Part shown: in pieces, positions 41,891 to 50,494 of the stretch
How the letters are laid out: each line of letters begins with the position of its first letter
How positions within the stretch are numbered: position 1 is the first letter of the stretch
NCBI RefSeq assembly: GCF_900167415.1
Contig: NZ_FUWU01000003.1
Span: 1 to 64,000 of the forward strand
Direction: 5' to 3'
Source: Fibrobacter intestinalis
GTDB lineage: Bacteria > Fibrobacterota > Fibrobacteria > Fibrobacterales > Fibrobacteraceae
DNA length: 64,000 nt
Notes under the pieces: generated by a model
Databases searched by the model: none
What the model was told of the DNA's origin: nothing
What the model saw: the letters and a program-made list of their open reading frames with translations, nothing else
Translations under genes and position numbers: made by a program

Positions 41891-43287
41891 ACAGCAGGCA
41901 CGACGACGACTGTCTTTTGTCCCGCTTTGACAGAAACGTTCATTTCGTAACGTTTGACGGCTCCGCCATTTTTGTTCACCGCCAGAACGGTTAATTTATG
42001 CGAACCCGCCGAAGCCGGGATCCGGGCCAGCCGAATGTTCTGCGGCAAGAAAAGCCCGACACGCAAATCCGCCTGTTCCAGCTGCGCGGCAGCGACATCC
42101 GTTCCGACATTGGTCAGCAGGTTGATGAAAACATTGTCCGTTTCCATTTGCTTTTTGGCTTGATAAGCGATGAAAGTGCGCGTCAAGACGCGAACAGCGG
42201 TCCGCCCCAGCGTTGTCGCCCGCTCCTCATTCAGATTTTTTACGAGGTGCTTTGTATTGTCCTGATAGACTTCCGGGATGACGACTTTTCCGTTCAAGCG
42301 AATTTCAAAATGGTCCACCTTATAAGGCACGTCCTTGCGTTCCGGAACGGCAATCGTTACCGAGACGGTCGTTCCCCCGTGGGATCCCAGCGCCGACGCC
42401 GGGAAAGGAATGGTCAAACTTTCCACTCGCCCGCTCTGCGGATTTTTTCCCATCACATTGAGAATGCCGCCCCGGACGTATGTTCCGGAAAGCATCCACT
42501 CGCCTAGAATCGCACTGTGCCCCGCATAGCCGACGACCACAATTTCGCCGTTCAATTCATCTGCGGCTTCCGGTACCGACACCGGGATGTTTTTGTTGGG
42601 CAGCGGCAAGCTCTTCATTTCGTCGCCACGACCCGCTTTGTGCAGACGGTTTTCGATAAACGCTTGCGCTTCGGCAGGGAGCTTCATCTGTTCTTCTTCG
42701 TACGCCTTTGCCGTCTTGTAATAGGCGATAGCCGCATCGTCTTTTGCCCCTTCCATTTCGTAAACAAGGCCTATCAAGTAGCGCAAATAGCCCGCATCGT
42801 TCGTCTTCTTGTTGTCTTTCTGATACAAGGCCTGCAAGGCGATATCTGCGGCGCGGCACTCGACCAAAGCCCCGTCGATGTCCCGCATGGCAAGGTAATT
42901 GACAATGTTCATTTCGTAAAGCGAAAGGATTTCAAACGGACGCGCGCGATAAGGGCGCACATTGTCGTTCGTCATGACGGAAGCCGCTTCGTTTGTTACG
43001 GACTTGGTGTAAAGATCTTCGTAAACCTGCTTGGCGTTTTCAAACTCCGCCGCACTTTTTTTGTAGTCGCCATTGTAATGGTAGAGGGTTCCCAAATCGA
43101 AATGATAGAGAAAGACCGAATTGTCCCCGTATAATTTATCTTGATTTTTTTGCACCGACTCAATAGTCGCCGCAATGCCGTTTTTTTCCATAGGAGCGGC
43201 AAGTTCCTCGTAGCGGGTCATCGATTTATTCGCACAACCACAAAGAAAAACGAAAACGAAAAAAAGCGGAAATAATTTTTTGTTCAT
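41884..43287 (-). CDS. TPR-containing lipoprotein (COG3014-like)
   Basis: 467 residues. MNKKLFPLFFVFVFLCGC ends in a lipobox (LCGC). TPR-like helices (GTLYHYNGDYKKSAAEFENAKQVYEDLY, residues 65-200) are followed by a beta-rich C-terminal domain. Proteins of this type are usually encoded next to an LpoB-like lipoprotein, as here, and are thought to act in cell-envelope or peptidoglycan control. The function is not proven. Confidence 0.7.
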   Translation of the reverse strand: MNKKLFPLFFVFVFLCGCANKSMTRYEELAAPMEKNGIAATIESVQKNQDKLYGDNSVFLYHFDLGTLYHYNGDYKKSAAEFENAKQVYEDLYTKSVTNEAASVMTNDNVRPYRARPFEILSLYEMNIVNYLAMRDIDGALVECRAADIALQALYQKDNKKTNDAGYLRYLIGLVYEMEGAKDDAAIAYYKTAKAYEEEQMKLPAEAQAFIENRLHKAGRGDEMKSLPLPNKNIPVSVPEAADELNGEIVVVGYAGHSAILGEWMLSGTYVRGGILNVMGKNPQSGRVESLTIPFPASALGSHGGTTVSVTIAVPERKDVPYKVDHFEIRLNGKVVIPEVYQDNTKHLVKNLNEERATTLGRTAVRVLTRTFIAYQAKKQMETDNVFINLLTNVGTDVAAAQLEQADLRVGLFLPQNIRLARIPASAGSHKLTVLAVNKNGGAVKRYEMNVSVKAGQKTVVVVPAVY

Positions 43288-43391
43288 AAAATGCGCCTAC
43301 GTCCTGCACGCCGAATCCCAATCGGCAAAATTTTTAAGCATTCCCTCAATGAAAAATGGACGGGAAGCCGTTTGGTTCCCGCCCCCGAAGA

Positions 43392-44003
43392 TTACATCTT
43401 TACCGAAGAACGGCTCATGTATTTTTTGATTTTCTTGTCGCCAATCCAGACGGTCTTGTGAGTCTGGATGTCCACCAGCTGCAAGTCAATCTGATAGAAT
43501 ACGACCTGTTCACCGCCTTCCTGATCCACAATGGAATTCAGACTGCCGGTGAGCATCAAGTCGGCTCCGATTTCCTGACCGGCTTCCTTTCGCGTTTCTT
43601 CGGTCGCATTGCCCGCCTGACTAGCCAGTTCGGCGCGAAGTTCGCCGCGTTCTTCGGCGTTCGCCACAAAATCCACCTTGCCGCTGTTGATGAGGGCGCG
43701 TTCCATATCCTTGATAAAGGTTTCCACGTTGATATGTTCATGGCTCTTGTTGCGGACGGCACCGATGACAACCGTCGGGAGTTCACCGTTCTTGCCTTGC
43801 AACAACTTGTTGTACCACGGGCGAGCGATGCAATCCTGAATCATCTCTTCGGCGACAAGGCGAGAATCGGTATCGTTCCACTTGCCCGAAAGATCCGTTA
43901 CGGAATCGGATTCAATCCGAGTGACTTTTTTACCGCCGCCGGAGCAAGCTACCAAAGCCAAAAGAGCGGCGCAAAGAATCGAAAGGCGAATGAATTTAGA
44001 CAT
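43392..44003 (-). CDS. LpoB-like lipoprotein
   Basis: 203 residues from ATG 44003, which follows AGAAGG. LALVACSGGGKK is the lipobox. The body LSGKWNDTDSRLVAEEMIQDC...PTVVIGAVRNKSHEHINVETFIKDMERALINSGKVDFV and GADLMLTGSLNSIVDQ matches the LpoB/COG3417 family, which in enterobacteria activates PBP1B from the outer membrane. First gene of a two-gene operon with the TPR lipoprotein 104 bases downstream. Confidence 0.85.
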   Translation of the reverse strand: MSKFIRLSILCAALLALVACSGGGKKVTRIESDSVTDLSGKWNDTDSRLVAEEMIQDCIARPWYNKLLQGKNGELPTVVIGAVRNKSHEHINVETFIKDMERALINSGKVDFVANAEERGELRAELASQAGNATEETRKEAGQEIGADLMLTGSLNSIVDQEGGEQVVFYQIDLQLVDIQTHKTVWIGDKKIKKYMSRSSVKM

Positions 44004-44159
44004 AATTACCTTCTGGTTGAATTTGAATGTCTGCAATATAATAAAATTCGCCATTCGTATTTCTGATTTTGCATTTTATCGGGCGAATTGTAAATTCATA
44101 ATTTACAGCGGACGTTTTTTCTAATTTTGGAAAAATCAAGTCGGCAAAAGGAGAAGACG

Positions 44160-44702
44160 ATGAAAAAAATTTTTGCAATACTCTTAGCGCTGGTCGCTGT
44201 TGCCGCCGCCGAAAGACCCGTTTACAATCCGTTCGCCAGCTACGGTCTGGAAATCGGAGCAGGAAAGCCGGTAAACGACATTTGGAAAGACAACCGCACA
44301 GCCTTTGGCGAAGCGAGCTTTATCGCCAATTTCCAACTTTTGCCCTACACGAGCGTTACAGCCGATGCGGGCTATTCTTTTCCCGGCAACGGATTCGGCG
44401 TCAAATTGGGTTTGCAGCAGATGCTTTTGCCCACGGGGATTACGCCGTTCATCGGCGGAATGGCGGGAATTCGGGCGATTCCCGAAGACGATGCAGCCGA
44501 TACATTCGGTGACCGTTTCGGCCCTACCGTCGAAGCGAATGCGGGTCTTTTCTTTTTCCGGGAATCCTGGGTTTCTTTCCGTCTGAAAGGCTCTTACCAA
44601 TGGACTTTTGCCAAAGAAATCCATCATGGCTTTGGCGTTTCCATAGGAATTTTGTTCGCCAATTCCCGTCCGGGTTTAAAAGCGATCGATGTCAGCAAGT
44701 AA
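44160..44702 (+). CDS. Outer-membrane beta-barrel-like protein
   Basis: 180 residues from ATG 44160, after AAAGGAG. Signal peptide MKKIFAILLALVAVAAA. The rest alternates short beta strands (SFIANFQLLPYTSVTADAGY, GFGVKLGLQQMLLPTGITPF, SFRLKGSYQWTF) ending in an aromatic-rich stretch, fitting an eight-stranded barrel. No family is recognised. Confidence 0.65.
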   Translation: MKKIFAILLALVAVAAAERPVYNPFASYGLEIGAGKPVNDIWKDNRTAFGEASFIANFQLLPYTSVTADAGYSFPGNGFGVKLGLQQMLLPTGITPFIGGMAGIRAIPEDDAADTFGDRFGPTVEANAGLFFFRESWVSFRLKGSYQWTFAKEIHHGFGVSIGILFANSRPGLKAIDVSK

Positions 44703-44714
44703 TTTTTTTGGACG

Positions 44715-44745
44715 AAGAGGCGCCCGGCGAGGGCGCTTTCTTATT
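44715..44745 (+). terminator. Rho-independent terminator
   Basis: GCGCCC-ggcga-GGGCGC stem (44720-44736) followed by TTTCTTATTTT, just after the barrel-protein gene. Confidence 0.85.
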
Positions 44746-44929
44746 TTGACATTCAGGAATGGAAAAGCAAAAGACCCTTGCGTACTAACGGAATAAAACC
44801 TCAATGGCTCAGTTGCATTCCTATTGCCTTCGTTAGCCTACACCAGATTTGAACACTTCGGCATTTTCAGCCGGTGGATATAAACTTTGTCCGTTATTCC
44901 CCTGTAAATTTCCTGAGCACAAATAAATC

Positions 44930-44965
44930 CCCGAGTGTCGCGTACAACACTCGGGGACGTTTTTT
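44930..44965 (-). terminator. Hairpin after the CE1 esterase gene
   Basis: CCCCGAGTGT-cgcgtac-AACACTCGGGG inverted repeat. It lies just beyond the esterase stop (44982) and is followed on the plus strand by ACGTTTTTTATT, so it may terminate in either direction. Confidence 0.75.
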
Positions 44966-44981
44966 ATTGGAGTGTGTAAGT

Positions 44982-46490
44982 TTAGAACTGTTCAAAGAAT
45001 TCGTGAACCACATCAGGAACCCAAGTGTTTTCCCAACCGGCACCCACGCTTGTGTTGCCTCCGTCATGAGCAGTCCACTGATGCCCACCATTCCAACTGC
45101 ACCATTTTACGGGGAATCGCGGATCCACATTTTTAAAGTCGTAGCAAAGGTGTCCTGCGCTGCCTTGAAATTCTTCCGGTTTTTCGGAGCTAACATCGGT
45201 TCCGTCGGGGCCATTATTCTTAAGGATTCGCGGCAAGGCACTGGTCTTTGCACGGTCATAGTTGCAGATTTGGTCGTTTTTACCGTGAATTCCCATCCAA
45301 GCAATAGGTTTACCGGCGTTGTCGGGCAGCCAAATGTTGTAGTCTGCCACAGCGTAAACGGCGACGGCACGAAGACGGTGCTGGAAACTTTGCGCCAGCG
45401 AGTTCGTGAACATGGCACCAAAGCTGAAGCCTGTAGCAAATACGCGGCTGGTGTCAATGCAGTAATTATCTTCGATGGTTGTCAGCATTTGACCGAAAAA
45501 TTCGTGGTCGGCTTGCCCCTTGGTCCACATACCGCTATCATCTCCTTGAGGAGCTGCAAAAATGTAGTTTCCCTCGGCATCCAGATTTTGCTGGCCGTAG
45601 TAAGGGGAGGGGTGATCGTAGTCGGGGCTGTGGTGAACGAAGTCTTCGGCCTTGCTTCCCATGCAGTGGTTTGCCACTAACAGTTTGTACGGCTTGGTTT
45701 TGTCGTAATTTTTTGGCAAAGTGATGAAGAACTGACGGTTAGTTCCTCCCACGTTAATTTGAAATTTCTCACCGTTTTCGACTTTTTGGATAGCCTGTAA
45801 GGAACTTTGCTTTCCACAGCCCTTGCTAGGTACGGGAGTGTTCTTGAGTCCCCAGCCAAAAGAATATTGGGGTTCTACAGAAGAGGATTTATTCAAGGTC
45901 AAATTTAAGGCAGTGTCTAAATTCGACAAGAAGACCTTCAAAGTGTCAAAACCTTCGGCAGAGATTTGCAGGGTTTCAGTTTCCCCTTGAGTTTTAAACA
46001 GAATTCGTTGTTTCTTGTAAAATACCGAACCGCTATGATTTTTACGGGAGGTGAAGCGGAATGATTCCTGCGCGCTGCCCATTTTGATATGAGCCAAATA
46101 TACACCTTGAGTTTCAATAAAACTGTTGAGGTCGACTATGCCAGAACCCTGCAAAAGCGTTGTAAAAATCTGGTTGCCCATCAAATCAAAAATTTTAACT
46201 TGAGTAGGAATACTCCCATTTTGCGAAAAATGCAAAACTCCATTCTTCAAGCTAAAGGATCCTAAAGACTGCGAAGGAAGTATTCCCGCAGGATCATCTT
46301 CTTGAAAAATGAATTTTCCCATGCTATCGGTGGTGGTAGATTTCCCTTTACTCAACAAGACGACATCTGCCCCTTTAACGGCACCTCCGCCTGTGTCGCT
46401 GACAGTCCCTGTTAAAGTATAAGCGAACGACATACTGCAAAATGCAGTAAAGACAGCTGTTGTAAATAGTGCGCGATATCCTTCACCCAT
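44982..46490 (-). CDS. Secreted CE1-type esterase with N-terminal accessory domains
   Basis: 502 residues. Signal peptide ends near SMSFAYTL. A carboxypeptidase-regulatory-like beta domain (TGTVSDTGGGAVKGADVVLLSKGK) comes first. Next is a module resembling a sorting domain placed in the middle (VKIFDLMGNQIFTTLLQGSGIVDL). The catalytic domain from residue ~240 has KLLVANHCMGSKAEDFV, the nucleophile Ser356 in GFSFGAM, an Asp in HGKNDQI and a His in NGGHQW. This is the feruloyl/acetylxylan-esterase (CE1, LpqC-type) pattern: it removes ferulate or acetate from xylan. The unusual order, with the sorting-like module before the enzyme, is notable. Confidence 0.8.
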   Translation of the reverse strand: MGEGYRALFTTAVFTAFCSMSFAYTLTGTVSDTGGGAVKGADVVLLSKGKSTTTDSMGKFIFQEDDPAGILPSQSLGSFSLKNGVLHFSQNGSIPTQVKIFDLMGNQIFTTLLQGSGIVDLNSFIETQGVYLAHIKMGSAQESFRFTSRKNHSGSVFYKKQRILFKTQGETETLQISAEGFDTLKVFLSNLDTALNLTLNKSSSVEPQYSFGWGLKNTPVPSKGCGKQSSLQAIQKVENGEKFQINVGGTNRQFFITLPKNYDKTKPYKLLVANHCMGSKAEDFVHHSPDYDHPSPYYGQQNLDAEGNYIFAAPQGDDSGMWTKGQADHEFFGQMLTTIEDNYCIDTSRVFATGFSFGAMFTNSLAQSFQHRLRAVAVYAVADYNIWLPDNAGKPIAWMGIHGKNDQICNYDRAKTSALPRILKNNGPDGTDVSSEKPEEFQGSAGHLCYDFKNVDPRFPVKWCSWNGGHQWTAHDGGNTSVGAGWENTWVPDVVHEFFEQF

Positions 46491-47095
46491 TTTTACTCCT
46501 TTTTTATATCCAAAACACGCAATAAAAAATATTGATAAAATGGCCGTTTTTCTACGGCCAAATTCAACGAGACTTGGATAAATAGTCCATAAGGTTTTGT
46601 TTACAAATAAAATACCGCTAATCGGTTTTTAACATCTGGCGACTTGATAACAGGCACAACTCTATTACCCTCCAACTCTTTCCCAAAGGAATTCCCGCAA
46701 TATCAAGGATTTTTTTAGTATTAACAAGTAGGAAACACTTTTGTGCTTTTTGAATATGGACGAGAAAATAGGCATCGATGCAGTAGGGCTTATGACGAAA
46801 CTGAAGAAATCCGTCCCTTACCCCTACAAGATCGCTGATTGCTTGACGTATGGGCGACTGAGTTTTTGCATTTCAAAGTGGGAAAACCGTACGCGAACAG
46901 GAAAGGATTTTGCGTGAGGTACGCGGAGGGTGGCGCAAAATTTAACGTGGAAAATTTTTGCGCCAGTGCGAAGCACCGACTGGAAGGTAGCCCGCAGCAC
47001 ACCGACCCGCCAAAGCGGGGCACGCCCATCAAAAATTCCGATTTAGCCGGCAAAAAAATCGGGGCGGCAAATGGCTTTCTCCAATAAATTTCGCG
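46491..47095. other. Intergenic, no gene recognised
   Basis: About 600 bases between the esterase and cysS. The left part is AT-rich and must hold the esterase promoter (GGAG near 46497 is its ribosome site). The right part (46840-47085) is GC-richer and open on both strands, with GCCAGTGCGAAGCACCGACT and CCCGCCAAAGCGGGG hairpin-like elements. It looks like an interspersed non-coding repeat rather than a gene; this could not be tested here. Confidence 0.4.
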
Positions 47096-48511
47096 CTATT
47101 TTTTTGTCCAAGACGTTCCTTGCGGACCATCCTTGATTTCGACTCCCATTCCCTTCAGCAGGTCGCGAATGCGGTCACTTTCCGCCCAGTTTTTAGCTTT
47201 GCGAGCTTCGGTACGCTGGGCGACCAAGAAATTAATTTGTTCGGAATCATCCGATGAAGCCGAGTCGGCTTTTTTCTGATAGTCTTTCCGAGGCTCGTCC
47301 AATTTCAATCCGAGGACACGGTCGAAATCCGCAACCAGAGCCGCCTTTTCGCCTTCGGACAAATCCGTTTTCAGAACGCTGTTCAAAATGCCCAGCGCCC
47401 GCGGCATATTCAAGTCGTCGCCAATCGCTTCTTTAAATTTCTGCTGCCATTTTTTCGCTTCTTCGCTTTCAATAGCCGTCGCTTTACCCATCAGCGGATC
47501 CGTTTTTTTGTGCAGACTTTTCAACGCTTCCCGAGCACTGTCCAGCGATTCAAAGCTGAAGTTCAAATAATTGCGGTAATGGCTTGTCAAGGCGAACAAA
47601 CGATAGTCCAGCGGGTTGTAACCTTTATCGACGAGGACGGAGACCGTTAAAAATTCGCCTGAGCTTTTGCTCATTTTTGCACCGTCCAAGCGCAAAAATT
47701 CCCCGTGCATCCAGAAGCGGCTAAAAGGCTTTCCCGTGGCGCACTCGCTTTGGGCAATTTCATTGGTGTGGTGCACGCGGACATGATCCGTTCCTCCGCA
47801 ATGGATGTCGAGAGTCGGACCGTTGTATTTCATCGCCATCGCCGAGCATTCGATATGCCAGCCCGGAAATCCGACGCCCCAAGGGCTGTCCCATTCCATC
47901 AGGCGCTTTTTGTCTTTGGGGCTGAACTTCCACAGGGCGAAATCCGTCGCGTGGCGTTTTTCTCCCATGTCGATGCGGGAACCCTTTTTCAAATTTTCCA
48001 CATCCAGTTTTGCAAAATCCGCATAACGCGGAAACTTGAGGCTGTCAAAATAAATGCCGTCGGAAGTTCTGTATGTGAATCCTTTTTCTTCTAGGTTTTT
48101 CACCAGTTCAATTTGTTCCTGAATGTGATCCGTCGCGCGCGTCCAACGGGTCGGCTCTTGAATATTCAAGGCGTGCCAATCCGCCATAAAAGCGTCAGTA
48201 TAAAATTTCGCAATGTCCCAGACGGATTTTCCCTCGCGGGCGGCACCCTTCTCCATTTTGTCGTCGCCGGTATCGCCGTCGCTTGTCAAATGCCCGACAT
48301 CGGTAATGTTTACGATGTGGTTCAATTTATAGCCGTAATACTCCAGCGTTCTACAGAGCGTGTCTTCGAAAATATAGGTGCGCAGATTGCCGATGTGCGC
48401 AAAATGGTAAACGGTCGGACCGCAGCAATACATCTTGACGGTATCTTCGTCGGGAAGAAGGCTGAACGGTTCTTTTTTTCGAGATGCGGTGTTGTAGAAT
48501 TGAAGTGACAT
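47096..48511 (-). CDS. cysS: Cysteine-tRNA ligase
   Basis: 471 residues, the usual length. Class I synthetase signatures: zinc-binding Cys29 region MYCCGPTVYHFAHIGNLRTY (HIGN at about 39-42), GFPGWHIECSAMAM (zinc ligands), and KMSKS in LDGAKMSKSSGEFLTV. It charges tRNA-Cys with cysteine. Last gene of the minus-strand run; 68 bases separate it from the candidate restriction gene. Confidence 0.97.
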   Translation of the reverse strand: MSLQFYNTASRKKEPFSLLPDEDTVKMYCCGPTVYHFAHIGNLRTYIFEDTLCRTLEYYGYKLNHIVNITDVGHLTSDGDTGDDKMEKGAAREGKSVWDIAKFYTDAFMADWHALNIQEPTRWTRATDHIQEQIELVKNLEEKGFTYRTSDGIYFDSLKFPRYADFAKLDVENLKKGSRIDMGEKRHATDFALWKFSPKDKKRLMEWDSPWGVGFPGWHIECSAMAMKYNGPTLDIHCGGTDHVRVHHTNEIAQSECATGKPFSRFWMHGEFLRLDGAKMSKSSGEFLTVSVLVDKGYNPLDYRLFALTSHYRNYLNFSFESLDSAREALKSLHKKTDPLMGKATAIESEEAKKWQQKFKEAIGDDLNMPRALGILNSVLKTDLSEGEKAALVADFDRVLGLKLDEPRKDYQKKADSASSDDSEQINFLVAQRTEARKAKNWAESDRIRDLLKGMGVEIKDGPQGTSWTKK

Positions 48512-48579
48512 AGTGCGGTAAATGTAGAAAATCGAAGGGAAAGGGGAAAGAATGCGGTATCCAATCAGCGCCTATCTTA

Positions 48580-49353
48580 TCAACACTCAACCTTCGGGAA
48601 AAGCATCTTTAAAATTGCTAAAACATCAAATTGATGCTTCTTGGAAAGCATTCCAAAAATCTTAAACAATTCCACGACAAGCCGAGATTCTTTTTCCCCA
48701 ATTTCCCACAGCCCAAATTCTTTGCACTTCAATGTCCTTCCCACAACAGGCATTAGATCAGCCTTTAAAGAGACTATTGGAATGCAGACATAAAGCATCG
48801 GCTGAACACCAACAGCACGCTGTTTTTCCCGAATTACAATTTCAACAGCACATCCATCAGAAAACTCCCGCACAACAAGCGGATACGATACATTCATTTC
48901 AGAAAAATCCAAATCATTAATTCTTTTCGACAAAGGCTTTGTACGAGCTATTGAATAAACCGAATCAAATAAACTTTCTTCGCTAAATTCGCGAATTTCA
49001 TCATATAAACATTTAATGGTTTTCTCGTCACACAAACCAAGTTTAACGGAATAAAACAAAAGCTCGCTCAACTCATAGGCATATTTACATTCGCCTTTGT
49101 TGTTGCAAAATGTTTGACATATAGAAGTTTTGTCCTCATTTTCTTTGGTTGCCAAAAGATCATAGCCAATTTGCCATTCTACATACATATTCTTTTGAAT
49201 ATTCGTCTTGCGAACAGCTATCGGATTCCCATATTCCAAAAATGAATTTCTCTGTTTTACGCGAATTTTCCCTGTTGGTTGGGTCAAAGGGATTTTCACT
49301 GATAGAGGGACTTCCAAATTTCCCGAGAAAATTACTTTTGCTTCTTGAGGCAT
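48580..49353 (-). CDS. Candidate restriction endonuclease partner of the methyltransferase
   Basis: 257 residues, no recognised family. The position argues for a restriction enzyme: it starts 4 bases after the DNA methyltransferase, with its ribosome site (AAGGAAG) within the end of that gene. It has a CxxxC...C pair (SICQTFCNNKGECKY) and a stretch VREFSDGCAVEIVIREK that could be a PD-(D/E)xK-type core (D...E-I-V). The gene is much more AT-rich than the methyltransferase. Could also be an unrelated hypothetical gene. Confidence 0.5.
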   Translation of the reverse strand: MPQEAKVIFSGNLEVPLSVKIPLTQPTGKIRVKQRNSFLEYGNPIAVRKTNIQKNMYVEWQIGYDLLATKENEDKTSICQTFCNNKGECKYAYELSELLFYSVKLGLCDEKTIKCLYDEIREFSEESLFDSVYSIARTKPLSKRINDLDFSEMNVSYPLVVREFSDGCAVEIVIREKQRAVGVQPMLYVCIPIVSLKADLMPVVGRTLKCKEFGLWEIGEKESRLVVELFKIFGMLSKKHQFDVLAILKMLFPKVEC

Positions 49354-49357
49354 TTGC

Positions 49358-50488
49358 TCACTTCCTTTTTAATATTCGATCAATATAATTCCTGACCCTT
49401 TCTTCTTCCCCACTACGAATTTCAATTTGTTCATTGAAAATATCCGGATGGAGGCTCTTGGAGACGCGTACGACATCGTCCGCGACGTTTCCGAACGTTT
49501 CCTTGTCGAAAGGCACATCGAAGTTTCCCATCCAATAGGGAACTTCGGCATAACGCTTAAAGCAATCGACGTAGCAGTAATAGGGAAATTTTTCGGGGTC
49601 CACGTCGACGGCGTTCGCGATGCGGTCCGCGATAAAAGTCCGGCAGCGCTTCAACGCGTTGATGTCCCGCAACGTGTAAAAAAGAATCTCCGGACAATAA
49701 CGCTTTTTCCCGGGATATTTTTCCACGAAATCGGAAACGTAATCCCAGTCGGAAAGCGAAAACGCGTTTCCCTCGACCGTTCGAAACCGGATTTTCCAAA
49801 CATCGTCGAACCGGATTCCGCGTCCAGGCGTTCTCTTGTAAAGCGCGACGACGACGGGAAATCCGCTCGTCTTGGACGTTCCCGCAAATTCGCGGCTATC
49901 GAACACGATATGCTCCAAGAGTGAATAATTTTCGAAAAAAGCGCCCACCGCCTTGAAGTTCGCCTTTTTGATCAGATAGGAAAGCGGATGCAGAATCGCC
50001 GCGTAATCCGCTTCCAACTTGTCGTATGATTTCAAAAAGGAAATTCCGAGGTCGCGGGATTTCAGGTCCGCGTCGACGGGAAGTTCGCTTCGTTTGACAC
50101 CACGATTGATCTGCGACGTCACATCGTTATACGGCGGATTGCCGACGACGACAAGGGATTCCCCATTCCGAACGCCGAACTTTTTCCGGGACACGTCGAA
50201 CAGCGCGTTTTCGCAAAACGTTTCGACCTCGGGAAAAAAACGTTGGACGGTCCGCAGCGCCACTTCGTCCGTATCGTTTCCCAAATAACGGTTTCCAGGT
50301 AGGGATTCCCGCAATTCGAAGAACGCGCCGTATCCGCAGGAGCTGTCGAGCACCGCGCGCCCGGAAGAAAGCCCGTATCGAACAAGCCATTCCCCGACAA
50401 GCGAAACGTATTTTTTCGGCGTGTAAAAACTGCCCAAGTTGATCCGTTCCGCACCATCGAGGTGGGACTGCGTGTGAATGTCCATCAT
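49358..50488 (-). CDS. DNA adenine methyltransferase, gamma type
   Basis: 376 residues. LGSFYTPKKYVSLVGEWL precedes SAM motif I AVLDSSCGYGAFFELRE. The catalytic motif IV is VVGNPPYNDVTSQ (NPPY, N6-adenine or N4-cytosine type). A target-recognition region follows. The layout (motif I before IV, TaqI/Eco57I-like start) suits the modification enzyme of a type II system. Codons are strongly GC-rich (runs such as gacgtcgacggcgttcgc), unlike the neighbours on both sides. Starts 6 bases after the GH57 stop. Confidence 0.85.
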   Translation of the reverse strand: MMDIHTQSHLDGAERINLGSFYTPKKYVSLVGEWLVRYGLSSGRAVLDSSCGYGAFFELRESLPGNRYLGNDTDEVALRTVQRFFPEVETFCENALFDVSRKKFGVRNGESLVVVGNPPYNDVTSQINRGVKRSELPVDADLKSRDLGISFLKSYDKLEADYAAILHPLSYLIKKANFKAVGAFFENYSLLEHIVFDSREFAGTSKTSGFPVVVALYKRTPGRGIRFDDVWKIRFRTVEGNAFSLSDWDYVSDFVEKYPGKKRYCPEILFYTLRDINALKRCRTFIADRIANAVDVDPEKFPYYCYVDCFKRYAEVPYWMGNFDVPFDKETFGNVADDVVRVSKSLHPDIFNEQIEIRSGEEERVRNYIDRILKRK

Positions 50489-50494
50489 TTCCCG

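Noticed and set aside
44786-44900. tRNA-like stretch near 44.8 kb
   Set aside because: No T-loop GTTCRA sequence nor cloverleaf pairing could be found.
46839-47087. 82-codon plus and 87-codon minus frames in the same place
   Set aside because: Both open frames exist because the block is GC-shifted; neither has a ribosome site or a recognisable domain.
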